The notes under the pieces: model-generated
Database searches by the model: none
The model's input: the letters and a program-made list of their open reading frames with translations, nothing else
What the model was told of the DNA's origin: nothing
DNA from: Amoebidium appalachense
Taxonomy: Eukaryota; Ichthyosporea
Reading direction: 5' to 3'
Assembly: GCA_963693365.1 (NCBI GenBank)
Contig: CAVNZM010000009.1
Coordinates: 5,704,001-5,768,000 of the forward strand
DNA: 64,000 nucleotides
Program-made: the position numbers and the translations under genes
In this document: positions 23,873 through 35,029 of the stretch, piece after piece
Layout: each line of letters begins with the position of its first letter
Numbering within the stretch: the stretch's first letter is position 1

Positions 23873-24394
23873 CCCCTGGGGCCGGAGGTAGGGGGGGTGG
23901 AGGGGGAGGGCTCTTCCTGTATTGGCTGCCTTGTCTGCCTCGTTATTCCGTTGACCGTACCGTTTGGTGTTGGATTGGTGCCCCTTCACCCACGATACCT
24001 GTACAGAGCCTGGTTGCCGTAGGGAGAGTTGGTCTCGTACGTGAGCCCATTCCACTATGTGGGGGAACTTTAGCTTACGTCGAGGGGGTGTGGTGGGGTC
24101 CATGTTTGCCCCCCATCGGTCGACTACTCCGAGGTTATCAAGCCTGATGTGTATGGGGGTGGTGGTGGGGGTGAGCAGGAGGGCTAGTAGTACCCCTGTG
24201 AGTTCGGCTTGGGTGGATGATAGGGCCGTATGGAGCCTGGTCTTGGCCGTCACTGGTGGTGCTTTCCGGTCCAGGGTGTCCAGCACAGCCCCGGCTCCGG
24301 CCTGGGCTATCCTCCTGCCCGGGTGAATGAGGCTGCCGTCCGTATAAACGGTGATCGGTTGGCTGGGGGAAGCAGGGTGATTTGCTGCTGCCAC
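23810..24394 (-). pseudogene. LINE RNase H domain
   Basis: Complete RNase H signature in order: YTDGS (first Asp), STQAELTG (Glu), IRLDNLGVV (Asp), WVKGHQSNTKRYG and NNEADKAA (last Asp). All four metal ligands are present. The frame is open for 195 codons and leaves phase at the poly-C run near 23875, after which the C-terminal frame takes over. Confidence 0.8.
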
Positions 24395-24540
24395 TCGTCG
24401 TAGGTGGCCTGGGGCACCAAGTCGGTGTAGGTGAGCCTACGGGGAGTGGGTGGGCTCGGCAGGTCAGCCGGGTGGGCCGTGCACTTGTGTCCTGGTGGTG
24501 ACCCTACCGGTGGTGGCTGCTGGGGGGGGGGGGGGGGGGG

Positions 24541-25640
24541 GGGGGGCGGGGAGGTTCCCCGACAAGGGTGTGGCCTCCTCGTTGGCTTGCAGGTGGAGCA
24601 TCTGGGGTGATGCCTGTTGGTGGGGGGGAAGATGCCGCCGAAAATGGTGTATCTTCCTCCACTGCTCGGCCGGATCGTAGCCATCCTTCAGTGCGATGAC
24701 TTGGTAGATGTCGATGCTGTCGGTGTTGATGAAGTCCTTGTGCTACTTTGGGACTACCGTGTGGGTGGTGATTCGGGTCTTGAAGGCCACGTAGGGGTCT
24801 GTCCGTATCACCTCCACAGCACGGGTCCACCCCACACACTGCTTGTTGTGGGTGTGGTTATCGGCTGGGGGCTCAGGGGGCTCGTATTTGCTGTTGGTGC
24901 TGTTGGTGATAGAGTCCTCTGAGTCGTCGGAGTCGTCGCTGGGCCCCGTCGACTCCGATTCTGGCTCCGTGTCTGACCTTTCCCCCTATCCGTCTGCGTA
25001 CCCGGGGCTGGGGGAGAGGGTGGCCGGGGTGTAGGCCAGGTTCCATGGGGAGTGGCCGTATTTGCAGTCACCAGGGTAAAAGCGGAAATGGGCTGTTCCA
25101 TGTGGGTCGTTCCACGTGGGTCGGTGCCATCTCGGCCCCTCCTCCTCTGTGTTGTCCCGTAGATGGGCTATTTTGACCCAAGCCTCCCCGTTGTGGGTGG
25201 AGTGGGCCACCACCTGGCTGAGTTCGTATTGCCCGTTCTTGACTATTTCCACCACGAATGCACTGACGGGGTGGTTTGCCACGAGGTCATTGGTGTGGTG
25301 GGTGTGTGATCTGGGTGCTGGCCGTAGTTGGGCTGCGATGGGGGTGGCCCCCTTGATGATGGACCTGTACCACTGTGTAGCTCCCGGGTGTAGTAGGTCT
25401 GGGGGGTGGGGCAGTTCGGGGAACGCCCGGAACACCCCCGGCCGTGCCATGGTGTCCTCCACCGTGTAGAGTTGACGGGGGTGTGTGTTGGGGCCCATGT
25501 GGGCAGCAAAGGTGTGGTCCGGGAAAGCGGTGTTGATAGGGCAGCACGGTGGTTGTTGTTGCTGCTTCCCCTCCTTCTCCTTGGGGGGAGGGGGGTGGGG
25601 TGGGGTGGGGGGACTTGTGTTTTTTTTGGGGGGGTTTCCC
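24541..25640 (-). pseudogene. LINE linker region read through two TAG codons
   Basis: In one frame the sequence VEDTMARPGVFRAFPELPH continues through GYADG, TAG (24988-24986), GERSDTEPESES, then TRAVEVIRTDPYVAFKTRI, TTHTVVPK, TAG (24745-24743), HKDFINTDSIDIYQVIALK, and on to the poly-C near 24540. There is no TGA, TAA or frameshift in about 365 codons. Composition and sense look like one protein before, between and after the TAGs. Confidence 0.6.
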
Positions 25641-26247
25641 CAATACTCAGGTGCCGCTCGTGAAGGATCCCCGTGATATGGGCCCAATAGTTGTGGAGCT
25701 GCTTTCCCCCTAGCATGTAAAGTTTGGCTGGGGGTGCTTGCAGGGGAGGGTAGGGTAGGCCTGTCACGTGTTGCTGCTGCCAGGCTCGGTACCGGACCAC
25801 GTCCCCTGCTAGTCCTGGTGTTTCCAGCAGGGCACACAGCTCCGTAACCATGTTGCTGGCTGCTGATTCGACGATGCTGGCCAGTCCCCCTAGAGTGGGA
25901 TGGTGTAGCAGCCCGGACGGGGTGCTCCGGTGGAGACCACACTTCCGACGGAGGAGGTCTCTCCACTTGCTGTCGATTACCTGCATGTTGTTTGTGCCGG
26001 TGTGTGGTGCTGTGTCTGTGGGCGGGTAGGTGGAAAGTGTACCCCTTGCCGTGCCTTTTGATGGCTGTCAAAACTGGATCGTAGAAAATAATCCGCAGAA
26101 TGGGGGAGAGGACAGCCCCTTGGGCCAGGCCGTTTTCAACAGGGAAAGACTCAGTGTGCCCCTGCTCTGTGCACACCGTGGCCGTACGATTGTGCCACAT
26201 GTGCCGGTGGACGGTGATTAGCTGGGAATCGGTGCCCAGGCGGGACA
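25641..26247 (-). pseudogene. LINE reverse transcriptase fragment lacking the YADD box
   Basis: The fragment has the RT segment TESFPVENGLAQGAVLSPIL (the QG...SP motif) and then GKGYTFHLP. The polymerase-core YADD region that should follow is missing; the next recognisable part is the post-RT region starting DSKWRDLLRRKCGLHRSTPS in another frame. A deletion near 26000 fits. The 5' part of RT and any endonuclease are absent. Confidence 0.7.
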
Positions 26248-26308
26248 CACGCATACCCACCCACCCCCAACACCGTGACACACGTACACGCACACGCACA
26301 AAGGACGG

Positions 26309-26382
<74 letters not shown>

Positions 26383-26461
26383 ACACCGACGGTCCGTGAC
26401 ACACGTGCACGTGTAGTATATATCTGTATGTGTGTGTGTGTGTGTGTGGGGGGGGGGGGGG
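26248..26461 (+). repeat. Block A, copy 2, right part with (AC)n
   Basis: Continues the block interrupted by the LINE: CACGCATACCCACCCACC, (AC)n at 26310-26380, CCGACGGTCCGTGACACACG, GTAGTATATATCTGTATG. It ends where the TIR element begins. Confidence 0.85.
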
Positions 26462-26565
26462 TGTTGCAGGAAAATCACGTGTCCAGGAAATTCGTACTCC
26501 CCCTAAACCCCCCGTTCAGGAAAATCACGTAACCCGCCTATATGTTGGATACGTGATTTTCCTGG
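26462..26565 (+). repeat. Left terminal inverted repeat
   Basis: It contains AGGAAAATCACGT at 26468-26480 and 26518-26530 and its inverse ACGTGATTTTCCT at 26551-26563. Identity to the right end is complete. Confidence 0.9.
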
Positions 26566-26593
26566 AACCCCTCCCCCCCCCCCCCCCGTCCTC

Positions 26594-26724
<131 letters not shown>

Positions 26725-26779
26725 CATGTGCATTTGCCTGCACATAGAGAGAAGGGGGGGGGGGGGGGGGGGGGAAACG

Positions 26780-27006
26780 AAAAGGACTGTGTGCTGAGGA
26801 TTAATGTAGGGGTGAATGACTTCTATAATCACGCTAGGGGTACCTCCGCGTTTACGTTCTGGCTGTGACATGGGGAAGGGATAAGGGGAAGGGGGCAGGA
26901 GGGGGGGGGGGGGGGAGGGGGGGGAGGGGGGGGGGGGGGGATGGAACATGATGAGATTACTAACATTAAGGGACCTCTTTGCGGGCTGTACACACACAGA
27001 CACAGA

Positions 27007-27047
<41 letters not shown>

Positions 27048-27520
27048 CACACACATACACACACACACACACACAAAACAGCCGATATGTACAGCTTGTC
27101 AGTGCCGTTCGTGATGGGGAATATTGTCGGGAATTTGACACCTATGTCACTGGCGATCACATCTACAGCGTCCAGTGGCCAATACGTCTCACCCTCGCGC
27201 AAGGTGCGGAATGTTACATTTGACTGTAACACCGGTCATCTATTGGAGAGGTGGCTGTCCACTATTATGGCAAAGATTACATTACAGTAATGCCTTATAT
27301 TTAATTATCAGTGATGGCAAATAAGGAATGTATGTCTATTCGAATATTATATTATCGATTGGATCAAGTTTGACTGCAAGCATGCACAATTATTATTTTT
27401 TTTCAATTTGAGAATGGATTAAATCGGTTATTTGGGGCAGTGTTGAATGGTTCGAATTTGATTTCAGAAAAAAAAATAAAAATTTAACACCATAAAGGGG
27501 TTTACACACCATAAAAACCA
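26780..27520. other. Left interior of the TIR element
   Basis: It contains a poly-G tract (26901-26940), (CA)n (26985-27074), and 27080-27232, where both strands have non-repetitive short frames; the minus strand reads VTFRTLREGETYWPLDAVD and FPTIFPITNGTDKLYISAV. I cannot assign it. From 27290 to 27500 it is AT-rich with no frame. Confidence 0.35.
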
Positions 27521-27684
27521 TGACGTCACCGTTTCCGCGGAAACAGAGTAAATTGATGACGTCATAATTGCGTCACTGTTTCCGCGGAAACAGAGTAGAT
27601 CGATGACGTCATAAATGCGTCACTGTTTCCGCGGAAACAGAGTAGATCGTTGACGTCATAATTGCGTCACTGTTTCCGCGGAAA

Positions 27685-27685
<1 letters not shown>
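27521..27685. repeat. Four-unit 47-bp array of two palindromes
   Basis: The perfect palindrome GTTTCCGCGGAAAC occurs at 27531, 27578, 27625 and 27672, exactly 47 bases apart. The CRE/ATF-type palindrome TGACGTCA occurs at 27521, 27557, 27604 and 27651. TGCGTCAC half-sites lie between them from the second unit on. Such paired dyads are typical of protein-binding arrays. Confidence 0.9.
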
Positions 27686-27727
<42 letters not shown>

Positions 27728-27788
27728 GGGGGAGGGGTTGTTGTTAAGTAGAATATCTTTTAACCAATTCATAATGTATGTTTTTCAG

Positions 27789-28070
27789 GGAGGGTACTGG
27801 CGAAACAGCGCTATCCACACGAGTTCTGAGGGCCAATGAGTCGCTTCAAAGCTCTTTGCCGCCCACACGTCTGACTCAGACGGCCTGGGGCACTTAGGCC
27901 GGGATTCTGCGATGGCTGCCTTCAATGCACCGTACTCACTTGTTATGGGGAATGTTCGTGCACTGATGGATAAAATAATCCGGAACTGTGCTGCATGCCT
28001 GATACGGAAAACCATCCCTGCAAAGCCCCAACCACGGACGGTTGTTACTGCCGACAGGCCAGGACTAATC
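27789..28070 (+). CDS. Integrase zinc-binding (HHCC) exon
   Basis: It starts after TGTTTTTCAG and ends at the donor GTAAGT (28071). It encodes AAHTSDSDGLGHLGRD and IIRNCAACLIRKTIPAKP, the His-x8-His...Cys-x2-Cys zinc-binding domain found N-terminal to retroviral-type integrase cores. An in-frame TGA at 27837-27839 interrupts the upstream part, so the copy may be inactive unless the start is downstream. The last codons RPGLI join in phase 0 to VLLDFSG in the next exon at 30865, which matches the family order without a gap. Confidence 0.65.
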
Positions 28071-28111
28071 GTAAGTTGGATGTGTGGGAAGGTGAAAGCT
28101 GGGGTGGGAGG

Positions 28112-28397
28112 TGTTGGAAGATGGTATCGTTATCCAGTCCGATCGCACAGATCATGATCGGCTGGTGGCCTGCGAGATCTTAACCGATCTCGTAGCTCAG
28201 TTGGTAGAGCACTCGACCGGAGATAGAGGGGTCGCGGGTTCAAATCCCGTCGGGATCATCTTTTTCTCATCCTCTTCTCGCTGGGGTAAAAGCCAGCACG
28301 CCTTTACTGGCGTCATCACAACCATCGGCAGTGGTTAGGTTGTGATCTCAAGGCTAGCAAGATCGCTAGTCTCTGCACCAGGACAAAATCCAAAATG
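28112..28397 (+). repeat. 286-bp direct repeat, unit 1, with tRNA-like core
   Basis: Identical or nearly so to 28477-28762; the spacing is 365 bases. It begins TGTTGGAAGATGGTATCG and ends CAAAATCCAAAATG. The intervening 79 bases end in TGAGTGGGGA. Confidence 0.9.
28186..28258 (+). tRNA. tRNA-like sequence, copy 1 (possible SINE head)
   Basis: 73 nt fold as a cloverleaf: acceptor GATCTCG/CGGGATC, D arm GCTC/GAGC, T arm GCGGG with TTCAAAT. Box A (TAGCTCAGTTGG) and box B (GGTTCAAATCC) are intact. The anticodon loop would be CCGGAGA, reading GGA, but position 33 is C, the anticodon stem has a mismatch, and there is no long variable arm as Ser would need. A tRNA-derived repeat is more likely than a working tRNA. 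Confidence 0.5.
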
Positions 28398-28476
28398 GTA
28401 GCACGAACAGGGGTTCAGTGGGGACTGAGGGGGCAGTCCACCCTAACCTGATTCTGCGATTCGTCCTGAGTGGGGA

Positions 28477-28762
28477 TGTTGGAAGATGGTATCGTTATCC
28501 AGTCCGATCGCACAGATCATGATCGGCTGGTGGCCTGCGAGATCTTAACCGATCTCGTAGCTCAGTTGGTAGAGCACTCGACCGGAGATAGAGGGGTCGC
28601 GGGTTCAAATCCCGTCGGGATCATCTTTTTCTCATCCTCTTCTCGCTGGGGTAAAAGCCAGCACGCCTTTACTGGCGTCATCACAACCATCGGCAGTGGT
28701 TAGGTTGTGATCTCAAGGCTAGCAAGATCGCTAGTCTCTGCACCAGGACAAAATCCAAAATG
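28477..28762 (+). repeat. 286-bp direct repeat, unit 2
   Basis: Second unit; its last base pairs (CCAAAATG) are fused to the Copia reading frame at 28760. Confidence 0.9.
28551..28623 (+). tRNA. tRNA-like sequence, copy 2
   Basis: The same 73 nt as at 28186, 365 bases downstream, with the same C33 and stem mismatch. Confidence 0.5.
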
Positions 28763-29761
28763 CTGTTCATCAAGAATGCCGGGACCCCAACATTTATTGC
28801 CCTTGCTGCCTACGTGGATGACTTCACCGTGACGGCCGCCACTGATGCGCTCATCGACGATTTTTTCACCAAGCTGGATGCTCGTTTCTCTGCCAAGGAC
28901 CTGGGTCGTCCTACCCTGCTCATCGGGCACACTCTTACCTGGCTGGAGGACGGGTCTCTGCGTCTGGGCCATCGTCAACACATCATCGACTTGGCTGCCC
29001 GTTTTCGTCTCACCCACATGTCCGGCACCAAGACCCCCATCGTCCCGGGCCAGGCCAGTGAAAGCAACAAGACCCCAGCCTACAGCAAGAAGGAGGACTA
29101 TGCCAGCCTGGTCGGTGCCCTGCTGTGGATTGCGCGTACCACCCGCCCCGACATTTCCCAGGCTCTGGGAGTCCTTACTCGACACATTCATGCGCCCACC
29201 GTCACCCACTGGACTATGGCTACCAGAGTTGTAAGCTACCTGCTGGCCACCATCGACCTGGGTATTGTCTACCGTCCCGGCCCCCCCAACCTTGTTGGCT
29301 ACTCCGACTCCGACTACGCCGAGGACCGCGACACCCGGCGCTCCACCACGGGCTATGTCTTCTTCATAAACTCCTCCCCTGTGTCCTGGGTGTCTCGGCT
29401 CCAGTCCATCACCACCCACAGCTCCACTGAGGCTGAATTTGTGGCCATGTCTGCTGCTACGAACGAGGCCCTATGGCTCAACTATGTGATGGACGACCTG
29501 GGCCTTAATCCTATCAATGAGCCCACCCCGGTGCCCATCCATGGGGACAATGAGTCTGCCCGGGCCCTGCTGGACACCCTGGGGGTTAAGCCCAAGACCA
29601 AGCACATCGACGTCCGCTACTGCTCCGTCAAGGAACATCACCTGCTGGGCAACATCACTGTGGTCCCGGTGGCTTCTGCTGACAACAAGGCCGACATGTT
29701 CACCAAGGCCCTGTCTGCCTCTTTCTTCACCAAGGCCGTGGGGATGCTCAACATGTGCTGA
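28760..29761 (+). CDS. 5'-truncated Copia polyprotein: RT C-terminus and RNase H
   Basis: A 333-residue open frame ending TGA. It begins inside reverse transcriptase (LFIKNAGTPTFIALAAYVDD, with the catalytic YVDD) and continues through the Copia RNase H: GYSDSDYAEDRDTRRSTTGY, SSTEAEFVAMSAATNEALWL, HGDNESARALLDT, KTKHIDVRY. The order and spacing are classic for Ty1/Copia. Gag, protease, integrase and most of RT are missing, cut at the junction with the 286-bp repeat. No stop or frameshift occurs, so the fragment is young. A purine-rich tract and LTR follow. Confidence 0.85.
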   Translation: MLFIKNAGTPTFIALAAYVDDFTVTAATDALIDDFFTKLDARFSAKDLGRPTLLIGHTLTWLEDGSLRLGHRQHIIDLAARFRLTHMSGTKTPIVPGQASESNKTPAYSKKEDYASLVGALLWIARTTRPDISQALGVLTRHIHAPTVTHWTMATRVVSYLLATIDLGIVYRPGPPNLVGYSDSDYAEDRDTRRSTTGYVFFINSSPVSWVSRLQSITTHSSTEAEFVAMSAATNEALWLNYVMDDLGLNPINEPTPVPIHGDNESARALLDTLGVKPKTKHIDVRYCSVKEHHLLGNITVVPVASADNKADMFTKALSASFFTKAVGMLNMC

Positions 29762-29947
29762 GCACCCGTCATCAACCAACTGCGCCCTCATACTTCAGGG
29801 GGGGGGAGAGAGTTGCATCCGACTGTGCAACTACGTGTACCATACTAAAATTGAGTAGGGGAATCTTTATTGTCTGTATTTTGTGCACCTGAAGCACTCG
29901 AGCTCAGTTGCATTAATTCATACCACAATTATCCAATTGAGTAGGGG

Positions 29948-30560
29948 TGTTGGAGTACACTGGTACTCCCGGCTAGCAATGTCTGTTAGAGAAAGTTTCT
30001 GAGCAATTGAATAACTGTTTCAACACTCACTCGAGTGCATAGAGCTTTTGTTTACGGTCATATTCATATATGGTAGTTATATGTTTGAGCCAAAACTGTA
30101 CCAATGACGAGCTTCACTAGCAACGTGCTAATTGTGCTCATTAATTAATATTCCCGGTTCAGATGATGTCATGTCTATATTTGCCACAGGATTCTATTCT
30201 TAGAGTGGTAGTGTGCTTTATTCCCGGATATTCTCAGAATATTTTTAGTTGTGTGAAGCAAGATTTACGTTTAACTGCAATTGGTGTGTTAAACACGTTT
30301 ATTTGTGTGCTTTAGTGCAAGTTAACTAGCCACTCAACGTGCACAGTTAACTTTTATATCTTTAACGACTTGTTTTCATTGTGCTCTCTTTTCGGCCATG
30401 CTGTACATGGCCCACCACCAGGGTGCACACGAGGCCACCATGAGGTGGCCAACGACTATATAAAGCAGTGCCTCCCATGTCACAAACATGGGAAGCAGAA
30501 CGTTTGATTTACACTTTTCTACTGTCGTTTCCAGTGCACAAAACACATAGACTAGTTACC
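29948..30560 (+). mobile_element. Copia-type LTR
   Basis: Preceded by the polypurine-like TGAGTAGGGG and starting TGTTGGAGTACACTGG, the same start as the small LTRs at 39816-42122. A TATA box (CTATATAAAG, 30456-30465) sits near its 3' part. The 3' boundary is uncertain. Confidence 0.6.
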
Positions 30561-30576
30561 CATCATACACGACACT

Positions 30577-30801
30577 ATGTCTGACAACTTACAGTTGCAG
30601 CAACTAGTCCAACTACTGGAGCAGAGGTTGGCCTCACAAGATGCAATCATTTCTGACTTACAGAAGGAACAACGTGCACTAGAACTAGCTTCTATGAACA
30701 CAATGTCCAACAGGAGGGAGGGGGAAGGGGGGGGGGGGGGGGGGGGGGGGGGGGTAAAAAGGAAAGGTGGATGTTTGGAGACCGTTTGCCCATTACGATA
30801 G
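30577..30801 (+). pseudogene. Gag-like N-terminal fragment
   Basis: An ATG-led frame just after the LTR with MSDNLQLQQLVQLLEQ and a coiled-coil-like run to LELASMNTMSN, then broken by a G run at 30718-30754. The position right after an LTR suggests Gag; the sequence alone is not diagnostic. Confidence 0.4.
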
Positions 30802-30864
30802 ACCTTTCGCCTATTAAAAGTTTGATGGAAATGGCACGCTGACATTAAATTCGGACCCTGGCAG

Positions 30865-31300
30865 GTTCTCCTGGATTTCAGTGGGTGTCCAGAAGACCCT
30901 CGGCGCATGCTTTTGGGCATTGACCATCACAGCAAGTATGGGTGGGGGATACCGGTGAAAGCGGAAACCACAGAGGAAGTTATCCGATTACTGGAGCGAA
31001 TTTTGATGGACACCGATATCATTGAACTGTGGCTCGACAACGGCGGCAGCTTTGTATCGAACGAGTTCAGGGCATGGTATACGCAGCGGTGCATCACTAT
31101 CATGAATCTCAAAGCATTCAGTCCCCAGGGGCATGGTGAGATCGAGCGTCTGCACCGCACTATACGTGGGTTGCTGGAGACCGCGTTGGCTGCTGACCCG
31201 TCGCTCGATCAATCCTTTCCGGTTACACAGAACCTGGCAAGCTTTTTGATCAGGTCATCATCCAATACAATCGGTGGTATCACTCCACACTCCACCGTGT
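30865..31300 (+). CDS. Integrase catalytic core (rve, DD35E) exon
   Basis: Encodes VLLDFSG (first Asp), LLGIDHHSKYGWGIPVK, LWLDNGGSFVSNEF (second Asp), FSPQGHGEIERLHRT (Glu of IER, 35 residues after the second Asp) and IGGITPHS. This is a complete retroviral-type integrase catalytic triad, closer in motif style to Ty3/gypsy, Ginger or Maverick integrases than to Copia. It is cut at the (GT)n at 31300, which may be the start of an intron since the exon ends ACC followed by GTGTGTG. Confidence 0.75.
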
Positions 31301-31326
31301 GTGAGTGTGTGAGTGTGTGTGAGTGT

Positions 31327-31394
<68 letters not shown>

Positions 31395-32102
31395 ACATGC
31401 TTTATAAATGCTGACTTTTTGAAAACCGAAACGAGTCCAACACATGCACTATATCTGTAATGGGAATGCTAATCTGGCCCACGTTCCTGGATGAACGTGT
31501 TTCAAATTGAAGACGGGCGACGTGGATCATAAAGTGGTTCCTTGCACAATGTGTGTTCCGTAAGTCAGTGATGTTGAAAAGTCATAGAGCTTAAACAGTC
31601 CCAGTTATCCACGAACTGATTCGTGAACATTCACGATTGGCTCACTGCTCTCTTGAAATTGCTATATATATTAATCCATCTGGATATCTGCACTCTTAAT
31701 GTATGAGTGATTACCGTGGTTTCTATTCAGCCCCCCTCCCCCCCCCCCCCCCCCCCCTCATACACACAGTTTTGTCACACATATAATAATCACATGATCC
31801 ACCCCCCTCCCCCCCCTCCACCCGCCCTCCAAACACACACAGACAAAAAACAGTGCAGACACAGTTGACGATTCATGAAACATGCTTTGGTGACGGGATG
31901 ATCGATGGGATCATTGCACGTTTATTGGCCACTCCCTCAACCCAATAAGATTTCTTTCCTGGTGCCCAGCACCACATATGTATCGCATATGTTCACTCAT
32001 ACACACACCCCTTCGTGAATAGCTATGGCAATGTGATCGAAAATTGATGAAAAAAAAAAAAGTAAGTGAACTCAAACTAATTAATCAACTATCAGCATAT
32101 CC

Positions 32103-32156
<54 letters not shown>

Positions 32157-32174
32157 GGGGACGGGGGGGGGGGT
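31301..32174. other. Right interior of the TIR element
   Basis: (GT)n at 31340-31391, unassigned sequence, C runs at 31729-31757, and (CA)n at 32105-32154 that mirrors the left arm. No convincing frame. Confidence 0.5.
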
Positions 32175-32278
32175 CCAGGAAAATCACGTATCCAACATAT
32201 AGGCGGGTTACGTGATTTTCCTGAACGGGGGGTTTAGGGGGAGTACGAATTTCCTGGACACGTGATTTTCCTGCAACA
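32175..32278 (-). repeat. Right terminal inverted repeat
   Basis: Exact inverse of 26462-26565, ending CCTGCAACA before G-rich block sequence. Confidence 0.9.
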
Positions 32279-32307
32279 GGGGGAGGGCGCGGGGGGGGGG
32301 GGGGGGG

Positions 32308-35029
<2,722 letters not shown>

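Larger units (their letters stand above)
22575..26247 (-). mobile_element. 5'-truncated LINE with RNase H domain
   Basis: Order along the minus strand: reverse-transcriptase fragment, long linker, RNase H, zinc-knuckle C-terminus, 3' UTR with a GAGGGCCT hairpin, and an A/T-rich tail at 22575-22600. The 12-bp sequence CACGCATACCCA stands at both ends (22563-22574 and 26248-26259) and once in empty copies of block A, as expected for target-primed insertion. The RT is 5' truncated and also internally deleted. The frame shifts at C/G runs near 25610, 24520, 24360 and 23870, and TAG is crossed in otherwise clean frames. RNase H places it with LINE groups of the I/Tad kind; the exact clade is undecided. 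It is probably not autonomous. Confidence 0.85.
28071..30864 (+). other. Integrase intron hosting secondary insertions
   Basis: The donor is GTAAGT and the acceptor CCTGGCAG. It contains the duplicated tRNA-like unit, a Copia fragment, an LTR and a gag-like frame. The 2.8-kb length is explained by these insertions. Confidence 0.55.

Noticed and set aside
27785-28015. Minus-strand 76-residue ORF
   Set aside because: It is antisense to the recognisable integrase zinc-binding exon.
28186-28258. Functional tRNA-Ser (GGA) or a UAG suppressor tRNA
   Set aside because: The loop has C33 and a mismatched stem, the variable arm is short, and the anticodon is not CUA.
30865-31300. Integrase assigned to the neighbouring Copia element
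   Set aside because: The motif style (GHGEIERLHRT, IDHHSKYGW) is unlike Copia integrases, and the exon joins the HHCC exon at 27789 instead.
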